This document shows, one piece after another, positions 33,116-44,235 of a stretch of 64,000 bases of DNA (position 1 is the first letter of the stretch; the number at the start of each line of letters is the position of its first letter). The position numbers and the translations under genes are program-made. The notes beneath the pieces were generated by a model that was not told the DNA's origin, did not search any database, and saw only the letters and a list, made by a program, of their open reading frames with translations. Source of the stretch: Lumbricus terrestris. Lineage: Eukaryota; Annelida; Clitellata; Crassiclitellata; Lumbricidae. The stretch covers positions 63,861,686-63,925,685 of the forward strand of contig OX457037.1 in the NCBI GenBank assembly GCA_949752735.1, read 5' to 3'.

Positions 33116-34189
33116 GGCTTGGATGCTGTGAATTTCCCTAATGCCACGAATTTGGGTGATTTTTGAGCAAATTTCGGCTCGTGAATTTGCAGCGATTTTT
33201 ACCATTATTTAAAAAAATATGCCACAGTGATTCCGTGAATTCAGAACTCTTTTACACGAACTTCTACCATCCATATCCATGGTGGCTGTGAGCTATTAAC
33301 TAATTCGATTCGAGCAAATTGAAACTGGGAGATAATGTGGTGTGATAGTGAGCGTTGAACTACAAATAGGCCTAAGGTTTGCATAATATTTCCCTGGGCA
33401 TACTTGCCCGAAAAATAGACTCGCCCAAAATTAGGGGGTTTGCCCCCTTGAACGTCCGCCTTCTACGCCTACGATGGTCTCTGAGAATTTATGCAATCCA
33501 GAACCCGATTGGTGCTTGATGCATGCAAAATGTTAAGAGTAATAGAGATAATAATAATAGATATAGGCCTATAATAGATAGATAGTAATAGAGATAGTAA
33601 TAGAGCTGTTTTGTTGTTACTTTTTCTGCTTCTGTCCATCGTGCAAATTCTCGCTGTCAAAGTCGTCGGCTACAACGATACAAAAATGTTTATTTTTTCG
33701 AAACCATTCACATAATTACGATTGATTCTAATTTCCAAGAAAACATCGCTTGAAGTTATGGTCCTGCACTCAAATGAACAGATTGACTAATTAACCAGTA
33801 CACGTAGGCACGAAATAGTTCTACCAATCACACTGGACTATATTCAGTGGCGGTGCCATGATATTGATGGTTTGAAGCTTTGAGCCTTTCTTTCGTCCCT
33901 ATAGGCGCAGTGAGGTAATTTTGTGGGCGCTCAACATTGCAAGCGCCGGAGGCTGCAAGCTGCGAGTGCCGTAAACACTGTCTAGTTTTGTTTTATTTCT
34001 AAGTAAGCAGTAGAAGAAATTTCCCGCATTTTACTTTGGGCAAGATAAAAAGCAAAGTAGGCCTACTATATAGCTATTAGCTATATTATAGCAATATAGG
34101 CCTATGGCTTCTCCTTTGCGCTCCTCCCTAGTATCATTCCAAGCGACTGGATTACATTGTATGATGCGGTCAATTTAATAATTGTGATT
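33116..34189. other. Intergenic with small repeat pieces
   Basis: No gene was recognised. CAGTGGCGGTGCCATG at 33846 resembles the start of the CAGTGGCG hAT family, but no partner end was found. Near 33545-33600 there are several GATAGTAATAGA units. Confidence 0.3.
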
Positions 34190-34800
34190 TGACAAGATAC
34201 GGCATGAAAATAAACGTCAAGAAGAAAAAGACCTTGATCGTGAGCAAGGAGTAGAAAAACAATTAAAATCACATTAGACGCAGAGGATAAAGTTTGAGAA
34301 ATTCTGCCACCTAGTAAGTATTGTATAGGGACTAATAGATGATGCAAAGTGTTATGTCGAAATAAAAAGCATAGCCATGGAAAGAGAAGCATTATGGACC
34401 CTCAGAGGCGTGGAATGTAGTCTATGGTTCGGGAACATGGAAAATGAGGAAGGATATAAGAGACTGGATTCCTTTGAAATGTGGATTTTTCGCAGAATGG
34501 AAGGAGTCAGCTGGAGGGACACAAGATGAATGAAGAAATTTGAAAAATGGAGGGAGAGAGAACAGGTCCATGCTGGGACAATACGAGGACTCAGAGAAAA
34601 TGGATTGACCACATCTAGAGGGTGACACCATAACTAGAGACATCATCAAGGGAAGAATGGAAGGCGAGACACAGGGAAGACCAAGAGCTATGCTACTGGG
34701 CTGATTGATGACAATGGAAGGTGACAGGGGACTGAAGAGAGAGGCACAAAATAGAGTGGCGTCGTTGTACATACGAACCTGACCGAGGGCATAGAACGAA
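34190..34800 (+). mobile_element. RTE-type LINE, decayed C-terminal part
   Basis: In shifting frames the + strand reads GMKINVKKKKTLIVSKE, RLDSFEMWIFRRMEGVSWRD, RDIIKGRMEGETQGRPRA and EGDRGLKREAQNRVA. These match the order GMKIN--KTK-M--S, RLEAFEMW--RR--RISW-D, GRPR and A-NR--WR of RTE polyproteins. Frameshifts and stops show it is dead. Confidence 0.8.
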
Positions 34801-35344
34801 AGAATAAGTGTTAGCAATCATATTATGACCTAAGAAACTCTAGAAATCATCTATGCTTACAGCTGCGTAATTTGGACGAATAGACATATTCTATCACCAG
34901 AATGCAGACCAGAAGCATAACGCAGATTGTCTTCATCTTTACGTTGGAAATAAACCAGTGTTCTTTCTAAAACATCAGATATAAGCTTATGACCAGATTG
35001 CTGTGCTTTTAAGAGTAGCCTACTTACATAATCTGAAATACACTTTTTGCTGAAACTAGGCCTATTTGGAGTGAATGTATCTCCGATATTATATGTGTAT
35101 CACTATTAAATATGGTCATATAATATACATAATATACAGAAGGTAGGCCTACCGAAATCCTTGACAAATTTTGTCAAGGTTTTCGGCCGAATGTTGAGCT
35201 GATAGCCGCCAGCCATTGGGAGTGGTTCTATCTTTTTTCATTCTCATCATGAGTATCCGTGAATGTTCAGGTCGCATTCGCTTTAAAAAGTCATTTCAGA
35301 TGCAGTTGGATTACTTTCCCGAACGGAAAAATCATCGTATACGA

Positions 35345-36055
35345 GAAGCCATAGGAGGAGACTTGGTCTAGGAGTTTGGTTTCCGTTCTTGGACCCTTGG
35401 CTAAATTTGAGACTCAGTCCAGGACGAGCAGCGACGACAAATATTTTTCTCGGTCCCCCAAAAAGTTGACGACTTTTTTGTAGTCAGTCGGAACTTTCTC
35501 GTTCGGTTCGTGAACAGATTTCTCTGTCTGCGCCTTCTGGGGAGGGCAGAGAAAAGATGCCATTTACACGGTAAAGAGATTAATCTGAGTCTTTTTTAGC
35601 CCCCTAGCCCGTGATAAACTCCGCCCATGTCCAGGAGTTGGATGAGTTGGAGTAGGTGGGGGCATTGGGGGGAGGGGCGAACGAGCGGTCAAAGGAGGAT
35701 CGTCGCCGACATTGTCATCGACCAAAATTTCTGGCGACCTTTTTTAGTCCTTCGACCGAAATCTCCTGAGAAACACACCATTTTTTTCCTGCGAAAAAGT
35801 TTATAAGACCTTTTCTTTATTCATTTTATCTCGAGGTTTCCTGAAAACATGAAATTTTTTCCTATCAAAATACCTGAAAATTCATATATCAGTCTATACT
35901 TCTTATAATATTACCAGAATTAACTAAAATGTCCTAACACTCTAAAAATTTATGAATATTTCTCACATATTCGAGGGAACATAAGGATTGGCGGTTCCCC
36001 ACCACAAACATTGGGGGACCGTCCACTGATCCCCCTAGGTCTCCGCCCATGTGTC
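35345..36055. mobile_element. Cluster of CATGGGCGGA-family pieces
   Basis: A GAGTTTGGTTTCCGTTCTTG end (35370) and AAACTCCGCCCATG end (35613-35626) outline a 260-bp copy like 9603-9753. A second piece ends CCTAGGTCTCCGCCCATG at 36051 and holds ACCACAAACATTGGGGGACC. GACGACTTTTTTGTAGTC near 35470 is the shared palindromic module. Duplications could not be defined, so the copies may have recombined. Confidence 0.6.
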
Positions 36056-36545
36056 TAGCCTATCTCTACACGTGCGTCAAGCATACGTGTCGTTATCTTG
36101 CAGCCACTGTTGAAATAATTTATTCTCTATCTGATCTTTTCTGACCGTCTAGAGAGATTCGCGCTGACTCATTATTATCAAATCGTTCAAAAATAATCTT
36201 TCGTGTAGCCTAGCTGCAACAAGGCCTACGTTTGAGAATCTGATAGCTGACCATTAAAAACCTTCACGCAGACCATATTATCAGCTCCATCCAAAAAAGG
36301 TCTGTCTGAATATCTGACAAATAGCCTGCTAGAAAATAAGCTCTTAGAATTTCCGAAAATCCGGCATAATAATCTGAATATAAGTTTCCGTATGTGGACA
36401 GTGGAACTAAAATTTTGGGGTGTCGTATTCCTAACCGTGCAATAGGATATTTAACATGTTGAAAAAAAGAGATTATACATGTATAAGCCTAAGAAACTTA
36501 TCAGAAATTGTTTCAACGTCTATGAAGACATTAAAGCTTTCTTAC
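36056..36545. other. Gap, probable intron
   Basis: A/T-rich sequence with no recognised domain. It directly follows the donor of the - strand exon at 36546 (GTAAGAAAGCT...). Confidence 0.3.
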
Positions 36546-36704
36546 CAGTTGCAGTTGAAGTCGAGTCACCTCGTTCAGTTGCAGACAGCACTTGGATGTT
36601 GAAGCCTTCAACGTTCCCGTCTTTTATAGGAAGAAATGCGCTTGAGGTTATGCCACGTACGGTCGTCTTGTCTGTACACGTGTTCGTAAGATGTGGTAAA
36701 TATC
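36546..36704 (-). CDS. Candidate symmetric (1-1) exon of unknown protein
   Basis: A 159-bp open segment lies between ACGTCAAG| and ACTG|GTAAGAAAGCT. It reads GYLPHLTNTCTDKTTVRGIT, SSAFLPIKDGNVEGFNIQVL, SATERGDSTSTATG. It starts and ends in phase 1, like the coiled-coil exons of the propeller genes, and its intron opens with the same GTAAGAAAGCT as the exon at 7826-7942. I infer an exon of a - strand propeller-family gene, perhaps the one ending at 25973-26826. No domain is recognised. Confidence 0.45.
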
Positions 36705-36980
36705 CTTGACGTGAACGCAAAATACAGATCGCATCAACAAGTTCTACGGCTTTGTTTGTCTCTTTTTTACTCTGCGCACTAAAGAAAAATTTCTATTCCA
36801 CTGAATACAACCGAATGCAGCTGATAATATAAAAATGCTCCACGGCTTTGTTCTTTTCGTAAAAATTAATCATGTAATCAAAACTTATTGTCCTTCAATC
36901 TAACAGATCTAGTGAATTCAGAGTTCACCTTGGTATAGTCTGCTTTTTGTTCGCAGAAGATAGGCTACGTGTCCGTAGCA

Positions 36981-37345
36981 CAGTGGTGTAGTCCTAAAAA
37001 ATGAAGTGGGGGAACGCCTGAAAATTGAAGTAGCAACTGTAGCAAAAAGTGCAATCTTGCAAGAATTTTGCATATTGTGAGCGCTGCTATTTTTGAAACT
37101 GTTGAATGTAAAAAAATAAAAATAAAATTAATAAATGTAATTATGTAAATTTATACATAGGAATTTGTTATTTGTAACATATTGTATTCAAGTATTCAAG
37201 TAAGCAGTTGAAACTGTGAGTCTTGAAGTCTTCTTTGTTCATTTATTTCAGCAGAAATGCTGCAAAATAGTGAGGGATCGCGTTCCCTCCCTGGAAAAAG
37301 TGCGGGAACGGCGTTCCCCCGCGTTCCCGCCCCACTACACCAATG
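36981..37345. mobile_element. 365-bp hAT-type MITE, CAGTGGTGTAGT family
   Basis: The ends CAGTGGTGTAGT and ACTACACCAATG are inverted, with a perfect 8-bp duplication CCGTAGCA (36973-36980, 37346-37353). There are G-rich (GGGGGAACGCC) and C-rich (CGTTCCCCCGCG) subterminal blocks. Confidence 0.93.
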
Positions 37346-37849
37346 CCGTAGCATAAATCAAACTAAAGAAATTCGTCTGATTAAAGTATTCTACCAAGGA
37401 GCTCTCGGACTAGGCCTAGGGTCGTCAAGTTCAATTACGCGCACTTAGTAAACAGCCTAATTTTTCTCCCATGAAGTAGGCCTAAATAGCCTACAATAAT
37501 AAAGCAACAAATGTTAAGGCTAAGAGAAACTTCTGACTGAAAGTCGTAGGTCTAGGTCTACTAATACAACTGTACATCACGTTTTGAGCTAAATTATTTG
37601 TTTTCGAAAACATTGTAGTGCATGAGTCTAAGATATGTGGAGCTAATCAATGTTTTCTGCTTCTGGAATTATAAACGTGTTCATATCAATATTTTGTGGA
37701 ATCGAAGCATGTACATGTGAATCATAGACTGGGCTGTCGCGAGAAATTCGGGCCTCTAAGCAGTGGCACAGTAGTCTCGGGCCCCTTAACTATCTTAAGC
37801 CGTAGTGAGAAACAAATTGTTAGAAACAAATTGAAGTGATGAATATATA

Positions 37850-38325
37850 GGTATGACCAAAGAGGTGTATTATATAATGAATATATCACTAGAGAGAGTA
37901 TCAAGTCTCCATATTGAAGTCGCCGTCTAATTCGCGCCGACCAATCATAGGCGATTTCTCGTACCGACCAATCATAGTCTTACAACATCGATCAGGGAAA
38001 ATAACTAAAATAATATCAACATTTTTATAAGGATTCGAACATGTCGATGTTTTCTTGTGAATATTGCAGTTTTCTTGCAATATTCACAAGTTAACATCGA
38101 CATGTTCGAATTATACAAATGTTGATATTATTTTAGTTGTTTTTCTAGATCGAAGTTGTAAGACTGTGATTGGTCGGTACGTGAAATCGCATATGATTGG
38201 TCGGCGCGAATTAGATCGACGTTAATTTATGACTTCACATCTGACTGCAGGGCAGATACGTCATACTCTCTCTAGCGCTTATGTTATACATGTAATACAT
38301 CTCAATGTGTATGACCTACCATTTT
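37850..38325. repeat. Large imperfect palindrome (foldback MITE)
   Basis: The outer parts CACTAGAGAGAGTAT and ATACTCTCTCTAGCG are inverted. Inside, ATTCGCGCCGACCAATCATA pairs with TATGATTGGTCGGCGCGAAT and ATAATATCAACATTT with AAATGTTGATATTAT. The centre is a stem of TCGAACATGTCGATGTT and CTTGTGAATATTGCA around a short loop at about 38071-38076. Most of the 475 bp can fold into a single hairpin. Confidence 0.85.
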
Positions 38326-38334
38326 ATACTTACA

Positions 38335-38365
38335 CTAGCTGAATTACCCGGCGTTGCTCGGGAAA
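38335..38365 (-). mobile_element. Helitron-like 3' terminus
   Basis: On the - strand the sequence reads CCCGAGCAACGCCGGG (a short stem), then TAATTCAGCTAG followed by T. A small hairpin about ten bases before CTRR, inserted next to T, is the Helitron 3' end signature. A similar end on the + strand is at 47278-47301. The 5' (TC) end was not located. Confidence 0.45.
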
Positions 38366-38479
38366 TGTAGGTTTTCGTCTCCCCGCCACGCCTGGAAGAT
38401 ACCAATTTAATGCGTCTTACTCCGTTGCAATTATACAAATTCATCTATATTTAATATTTTATCGAACAAAATATGAATT

Positions 38480-38770
38480 GCATGGGAATGGCTTATTTCG
38501 GTACAACAGGCAGTACTGTTTTCAGAAGACAACGAGGGACAAGGGACCACATAGCGAACCTCAGGTGGATAATGGAAAGACAAAGGGAATTTGGGCAGGA
38601 GGTACACCTATGCTTTATAGATAACATCAAGGCCTTCGAGGAGGCATACCTATGCTTTATAGATTACAGCAAGGCCTACGACGATCATGATCATGCTGTG
38701 ATGTGGAGGTCTCTGCGCGAAATGGGGATACCATTAGACCTCATAAAGCTCCTCAAGAACCTATCTTGCC
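38480..38770 (+). pseudogene. RTE-type reverse transcriptase fragment with internal duplication
   Basis: The reading RGTRDHIANLRWIMERQREF leads to a duplicated block (HLCFIDNIKAFEEA, YLCFIDYSKAYDD), then HAVMWRSLREMGIPLDLIKL. It matches the palm start of RTE/BovB-type RTs (RGTRDQI-N-R-I-E--------CFIDY-KAFD-VDH--LW--L-EMGIP). The FIDY-KA motif carrying the first catalytic aspartate occurs twice in tandem, which no functional RT has. Confidence 0.75.
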
Positions 38771-38874
38771 TTCACAAGTTTATTTGATTTAAGCCTCAGT
38801 ATTAGTAGAAGAAGAACCAAAAATGTATTGCACAGATTCTTGATTTCCATAATAACTTACATAGATACATTGGT

Positions 38875-39310
38875 ACAGGGAGGGCATGACAGGGAAGGTA
38901 TGACAGGGATAGTAATGACAGGGATAGTAATGATAGGGAGGGTATGACAGGGAGGGTATGACAGGGAGGGTATGACAGGGAGGGTATGGCAGGGATAGTA
39001 ATGACAGGGATAGTAATGATAGGGAGGGTATGACAGGGAGGGTATGACAGGGAGGGTATGACAGGGAGGGTATGGCAGGGATAGTAATGATAGGGAGGGT
39101 ATGACAGGAAGGGTATGACAGGCATAGTAATGACAGGGATAGTAATGATAGGGAGGGTATGACAGGGAGGGTATGACAAAAATGGTATGACAGGGAGGGT
39201 ATGACATGAAGGGTATGACAGGGAGGGTATGACAGGGATAGTAATGACAGGGATAGTAATGACAGGGATAGTAATGACAGAGATAGTAATGGCAGGGAGG
39301 CTATGACAGG
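38875..39310 (+). repeat. Minisatellite of ATGACAGGGAGGGT/ATGACAGGGATAGTA units
   Basis: About 29 units of 14-15 bp alternate between TATGACAGGGAGGG and TAATGACAGGGATAG. The mix forms higher-order blocks: a block of roughly 120 bp repeats near 38920 and 39010. Confidence 0.93.
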
Positions 39311-39529
39311 TGGAGGAAGAGACGGAGGAGAGCAGCGTAGACCTCAGCTATAGTTTCATTCATTGGTTATTTTAGAGCATTATTCAATTTTAAGGCATGC
39401 ATGTAATAGAAATACATAGCCTACTTTGAAAAGATGCCTTCTTCATGCTCACCTCCTCTTCCTGCCCTCCAACTCTTTCCTCACCGCCGCTTCCGCTCCT
39501 CATCCGACTCTACATGTATACATACCATC

Positions 39530-40045
39530 ATACATACATACATAATTATATATACGTTCATACAATTTCATACATAAATACCTGTACAATTGCACATACA
39601 TCCGTACACACACATACTTGCATACATACATAATTACATATTACATACATATATGCATGCACAATGCACATACATACATGCATATATGCATACAATACAT
39701 ACATACATACATACATACATACAATGTCATACATGTATACATACATACATACATACATACATACATACATACATACATACATACATACATACATACATAC
39801 ATACATACATACATACATACATACATACATACAAACAAACAAACAAACATACATGCTTGCACACAGTGACACACCTACACGCATACAATAAAACCGTGCG
39901 AACATAGAGCACATATACATGCATTGTGCTTACATTCATACAAAGATGCAGACATGCTTGCATATTCACTGACATACATGCATGCATACAATAACCCATG
40001 CATACAAACATGCATACACTTTTTTAAACATGCATGCATGCATAT
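39530..40045. repeat. (CATA)n microsatellite and decayed flanks
   Basis: The pure ATAC core is at about 39728-39832, flanked by degenerate CATACATG/GCATAC sequence for another 200 bp on each side. ORFs here are artefacts. Confidence 0.96.
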
Positions 40046-40805
40046 AGTATTATGACAATTAGTTAAGTGCATGTATATTCGTGCTGCTTACATTCGACCT
40101 TCACTTTTCTGGTAAGGTAACGAACCGCAAGAAAATACTTAAAGGATTTCCTCAACATGACCTGGCTTCTGATCTCGTAAAAGAAGTCATAGCAATTGCT
40201 ATAAATGATTAACGAGTTAAATTTAGATCTATGGTTAATATAGGTCTTCATCGAAGAATTAAATCAATCTTCCTTTGACTGCCATTTTAATGTAAGCATA
40301 CGTGCGCGCATAATTTAATATAACACGACACATATTTATGGCAATGCATTAAAATTATTATTAAAGCAATAAAATCATAAATCCACGATTTATCAAAACC
40401 TGTGCGGAAATGAGCGCAGAAGACAGGAAATCAATTTTCAGACACCTGGACATAAATCACTGTGAAACGTGGTCGAAATGCAGACATAAAAACCCACGCG
40501 TTCCCCTGCTTGTGAAGTTCTGCGGCGTTTCAGGTAGCAGAAACCATTGACTTTACAGTCGTTGAGTCCGTCATTTTAGGTTTGTATTATCTTTAGCTCT
40601 TTATTCACTGTTTGGCAAGGTTAGGCCATGCGAATCAGGCCTCGAACAAAGTCAGTGTCTTCTTCAGAAATGTGTGTGGTCTTCAACAGATGTTCTATGA
40701 CTAAGCGAACTTCGGTGCATAGCAATATCTTATAATCGGAAGATCCGCTTTAGACAACTCCAAGCAATAGCTCTTCACTCTGTTTTGCGTTGTGAATTGT
40801 ATTTG
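40046..40805. other. Intergenic, no gene recognised
   Basis: Ordinary A/T-rich DNA. No domain-bearing ORF or terminal repeat was seen. Confidence 0.25.
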
Positions 40806-40809
40806 ACCA

Positions 40810-40965
40810 TTCATAAAGCGCTGCTTCCAGCAGTAGCCTTTCAGAAAACGTCTGTGTGCGAGCGACCCGAGAGAAAAGGCAGGATTTGAGCACGAAGAAG
40901 GACTACAAGAGACGAGAATGGGGGAAGTTCATTCCACAGGTATAGGGACCTATATAATATTATGC
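40810..40965 (+). repeat. AAAGCGCTT-type dispersed repeat (copy 3)
   Basis: It aligns with 28795-28990 through CATAAAGCGCT, GACCCGAGAGAAAAGGCAGG, TTTGAGCACGA, GGGGGAAGTTCATTCCACAG and GATCTGGGTGGAGCAATGACG. Confidence 0.6.
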
Positions 40966-41874
40966 CGACAAAAGATCTGGGTGGAGCAATGACGGTTTAA
41001 CACTGACAGACCATCCGACGTCTTTCTTCCATTCGCTAAACCATATTTTCTCTAAACTACAGCCAATAATATTGTTAGTTATGCATGCAAAGTCAACATA
41101 AGGGCAAATTGGAACGCAATGAAACTTAACTCTTTGTTTTAAAAACAAAATGAAGTCTCAAAATTTACGACCGTCTAGTTTCAAGCATTTAATCCCTTAT
41201 TCGAATCTATGAAGAAACAATACTCTGTTGTATTTAAGAAAATAAGCACATTGATCTTCATTCGATGTCAATGTTACTTTGGGCAAGTGAACTCCTATAA
41301 AAAAATAACACATGCTTCTATTTGGACGACTCGAAGTCACTTAGGTGTTTAGAAAGCTCTACGTGATTTAATATCACCGGTCAGTTTGGGTAGGCCTATA
41401 TTCCACTTTGTGGCAGTTCAGAACTTTTGATAGCTATTCTTGTGTAAATGAAGATCACAAGCTAGAAGCTAGATTTCATTCGAAAACGTGAATTGATTGA
41501 CTGAAACGAATGGTGTAATAATTTGAACCTTTCTTCCCCGAGCGACTGATTGGTGACTTTGTTTGTTATTTGAAGATACTTCACATAATGTAGGCATATT
41601 AAGGCTGTAAAATTAAACTTAGTAAAATGCAGGTAGCGTTGCTGTTTGAACGCTTTCAAAGGAAATTTGACCTAGAAGGTTACTTGCATTGCTTTACAAT
41701 GCTTTTTATGCTCATCATAACATAGACTACACAGTAGCCTACATTTCGTCATATTTACGCCTATTTTATTTCAATCGTTTTTGGTAAATGAAAAACATCG
41801 AGTTACTTTTCTGCGCAGTATTTATGGTCGTTGTAATGAATGAGCGTTTGTTTGTTTGTATGTGCACTTTTGTT

Positions 41875-42080
41875 ATAGCGCCCCTTCAAGCTCTCTCGCT
41901 ACTCAGAGGCGCTCCCGAATGCAGAGCGGACACTGCATAGGAGTTTCACGCCGAAGCGCTGAGCACTTGTGAGTGAAGGACTTGCCCAAGGTCCTTACGC
42001 GGCGAGGTGGATTCGAACCTCGAACCTTCCGGCTTCAAGGCAACGACACCACCACTACACCACCGCGCCCCACAGAAGTT
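41875..42080 (-). mobile_element. tRNA-derived SINE
   Basis: On the - strand, GGCGCGGTGGTGTAGTGGTG contains an A-box-like TGGTGTAGTGG. About 35 bp later GGTTCGAATCC is a perfect Pol III B box. It continues with TTGGGCAAGTCCTTCACTCA, like the conserved core of CORE/Deu-type SINEs, and ends in GCGCC/GCGCT-rich sequence near 41880, similar to LINE 3' ends here. Its tRNA-like part is too diverged to be a working tRNA gene. Confidence 0.75.
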
Positions 42081-42299
42081 TACACTTCTGTTTGTCTCAT
42101 GCTAATAAAGATTATTTACTAACTTACTTAAAATAAAGCCATAAATGTAATTTATTATAAAGATGAGCTTTTAACTACACGATGAGAACATTTAGGCCTA
42201 CAAAAATACCCCTATACATGTGAAAATAAATGCCAGACAAGTCGTGCATGATTGATATAATATATATTTATATATATATATATATATTATATTTGTCCT

Positions 42300-42765
42300 G
42301 GGCATGACGTTAAACTGCATCCATCCTCTGCCACAGGGAACCAACAACGTCTCTGTGCCGGTCCTAAGCCCGGACAAAAGGAGGAAGGGTTGCCAGATGG
42401 GTGGCGATACACTGGCAGTAAAAGACCCAGACGATTGAAATCCGCAAAAACCACTACACAAGTGACATAGCGGCCCAGATGCTCCAAGGTGTCATGATGT
42501 GGAGCAAGCATGCACAGGTCGGTCAGGACAGACTGGTAGAGAGAGTCGGAGAAGAGAGCATGGGACACATACGGGCATTGACCCAGTTGTCCTTCATGCC
42601 TCTCTCCCATATTCTCTTCAATCAGATAAGGTGGTCCAGCTGCTTCAAGATGTTAATGGTATGGGGCAGGCCTGCTGACTGAACCGGTTGAAGCTGGGTA
42701 AAATTACGCGAGACAGACTCAGACAGAGAGTGGCGTCGGACTCCTACGGGCACTGTGCCTAGGGA
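42300..42765 (+). repeat. Dispersed repeat, copy inverted at 61925-62400
   Basis: The two copies share CATGACGTTAAACTGCATCC, CACAGGGAACCAACAACGT, GTCCTAAGCCCGGACAAAAG, GTGGCGATAC and AGAGAGTGGCGTCGGAC over about 450 bp in opposite orientation. GTCCCAAGCCTGTATAAAGG near 28515 is a third short piece. It is probably a LINE-derived repeat. The frames are broken and I do not recognise a domain. Confidence 0.7.
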
Positions 42766-42902
42766 TATTGATATTGATATTATATTATGATTCTTTTATC
42801 TTAAAGAAATCTGTTGTTCTTAAGGGTCTTTGATATCATATATCAGCCAATCATTGCTGGTATCGGATCTGCTGTTGAGAAATACGACAGAAGTACATTT
42901 AA

Positions 42903-42999
42903 ATGATGAAGACGATTTGCCTCTTGTTGTTCATCTGTATAATTGTCTGCGAATGTCAATCGCTTTCAGTGGAAGAACAGCTGAGAGATACCTATATAA
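42903..42999 (+). CDS. Signal-peptide first exon (32 codons, phase 1)
   Basis: MMKTICLLLFICIIVCECQS then LSVEEQLRDTYI, ending at a donor ATATAA|GTGAGG. It has a strong hydrophobic core and likely cleavage near the CECQS segment. It is homologous to the exon at 29146 and has the same phase. The intron is invaded 53 bp later by a MITE. Later exons were not found. Confidence 0.5.
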
Positions 43000-43052
43000 G
43001 TGAGGACATTTTCACATTAGCCAACATAGTCTCCATTTGCAATATTTTCATT

Positions 43053-43487
43053 CAGCGTTGCCACTCTAACAAATGAAAAAACCCAAGTTGGAGGGGCGAA
43101 AAAACACAAGAAAACTCAAGTTCAGCAAATCTTTCGAAAAATGTCCAGAATTTCCCGCCTACAAATTTGATGACCTTTTTTATAATTAATCCCACACAGA
43201 TCTTCCCAAAAATGTCCAAAATTGTCGACACAAATCTTTCGAAAATGTGCACAATTTCCCGTTCGAAAATTCTGATGATTTTTTTAGTCATCCGACACAA
43301 ATCTTCTTTAAAAATGACCAAAATTCCCCGAAAATGTCTGAAATTTCCCGAAAATGTCCAAAAATTACCCTTTTGGGTCGAAAAAACCCAAGCAAAAAAC
43401 CCAAGTTTGTCCCAAAAAACCCCGTTTCCCAAGTTCCAATCGAAAACCCCGAGATCTTGTGAAAAAAAACAAGGAGTGGCAACGCTT
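43053..43487. mobile_element. hAT-type MITE, CAGCGTTGCCACTC family
   Basis: The ends CAGCGTTGCCACTC and GAGTGGCAACGCT are inverted. Flanks TTTTCATT and TCTGCATT match at 6 of 8 bases. The interior consists of AAAATGTCC..AATTTCCCG units and the GATGAC-TTTTTT-GTCATC module (two copies, near 43170 and 43275), so it is related to the GGCGGA elements. Confidence 0.78.
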
Positions 43488-43989
43488 TCTGCATTCATGT
43501 TTTGAAAGCTAAGTCTTTCCTTCTTCCTTCTTTTTGTTTGATCTTTTGTCTGTCTTTTTTTGGCTCCTTTTTTCTTTTTTTTAATCGTCTCTTATGAAAG
43601 TAGTAATCTTCGTTTAGCCTATTATTTAAAATTGCCAAAAATTAACCGCGGTGGACTATGATATTGCTTAGCCTATACTGCCTATCGACAGCCTAGACCC
43701 AACATTTCAATTTGCGTCATTTTGTTTACACTTCTGTTTAGGAACATAACAAAAACGTGAGCATTACGGAGGTTTGTGTGCCCCTATTATCCAAAATGTA
43801 ATGTAGGCCCCTAATCAGTAATACAAACGTGCATGTAGGACCTATACATAATTAGGCTAATTGCGTTATCTTTATGTTTCAATGACCACACTGACTCGAC
43901 TCCGTATATAATATAATAATTTGCTAACTTAAGGCCCTGTACCCGCCGTTATTACATAAAATAATAATAATGCTTACCGCTTTGATATA
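43488..43989. other. Intron or intergenic, no gene recognised
   Basis: T-rich sequence up to 43590, then ordinary A/T-rich DNA. Nothing is recognised. Confidence 0.25.
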
Positions 43990-44235
43990 GTTGTACCTAG
44001 ATCACGAACCTCATTAACCCAACATCGGGCTTTTGCTATTCTTGGTCCATTAATTTGGAATCACCTTCCTTCTGAAATTCGTGGCAGGATTCTTGTAGGA
44101 AATTCACCTGCATCTTTTCGCTGCTTGAAGACTTTTCTCTTTTCATGGGCCTGTCACGCTGAGAGCGCTTCCAAATAGCTCTGCTGTGAGAAGCGCTTTA
44201 CAAATGCTTTATTAGATTAGATTTGATTAGATAAA
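43990..44235 (+). mobile_element. CR1/L2-type LINE 3' end
   Basis: The + strand reads TRTSLTQHRAFAILGPLIWN, HLPSEIRG, SPASFRCLKTFLFSWACHAE and stops. This is the FA-LGP-IWN-LP-E-R----FK--LKT-LF end of CR1/L2-type proteins. Then comes AGAAGCGCTTTACAAATGC and a short repeated (TTAGAT) tail. Confidence 0.75.

Noticed and set aside
34102..34817. Several - strand ORFs of about 100-130 aa
   Set aside because: They are antisense shadows of the decayed RTE LINE read on the + strand.
38802..39207. Two long - strand ORFs rich in SYPPCHT
   Set aside because: They are translations of the ATGACAGGGAGGGT minisatellite in two frames, not proteins.
39558..40011. ORFs of MYVCMYVC or YIHTYIHT repeats
   Set aside because: They are artefacts of the (CATA)n microsatellite.
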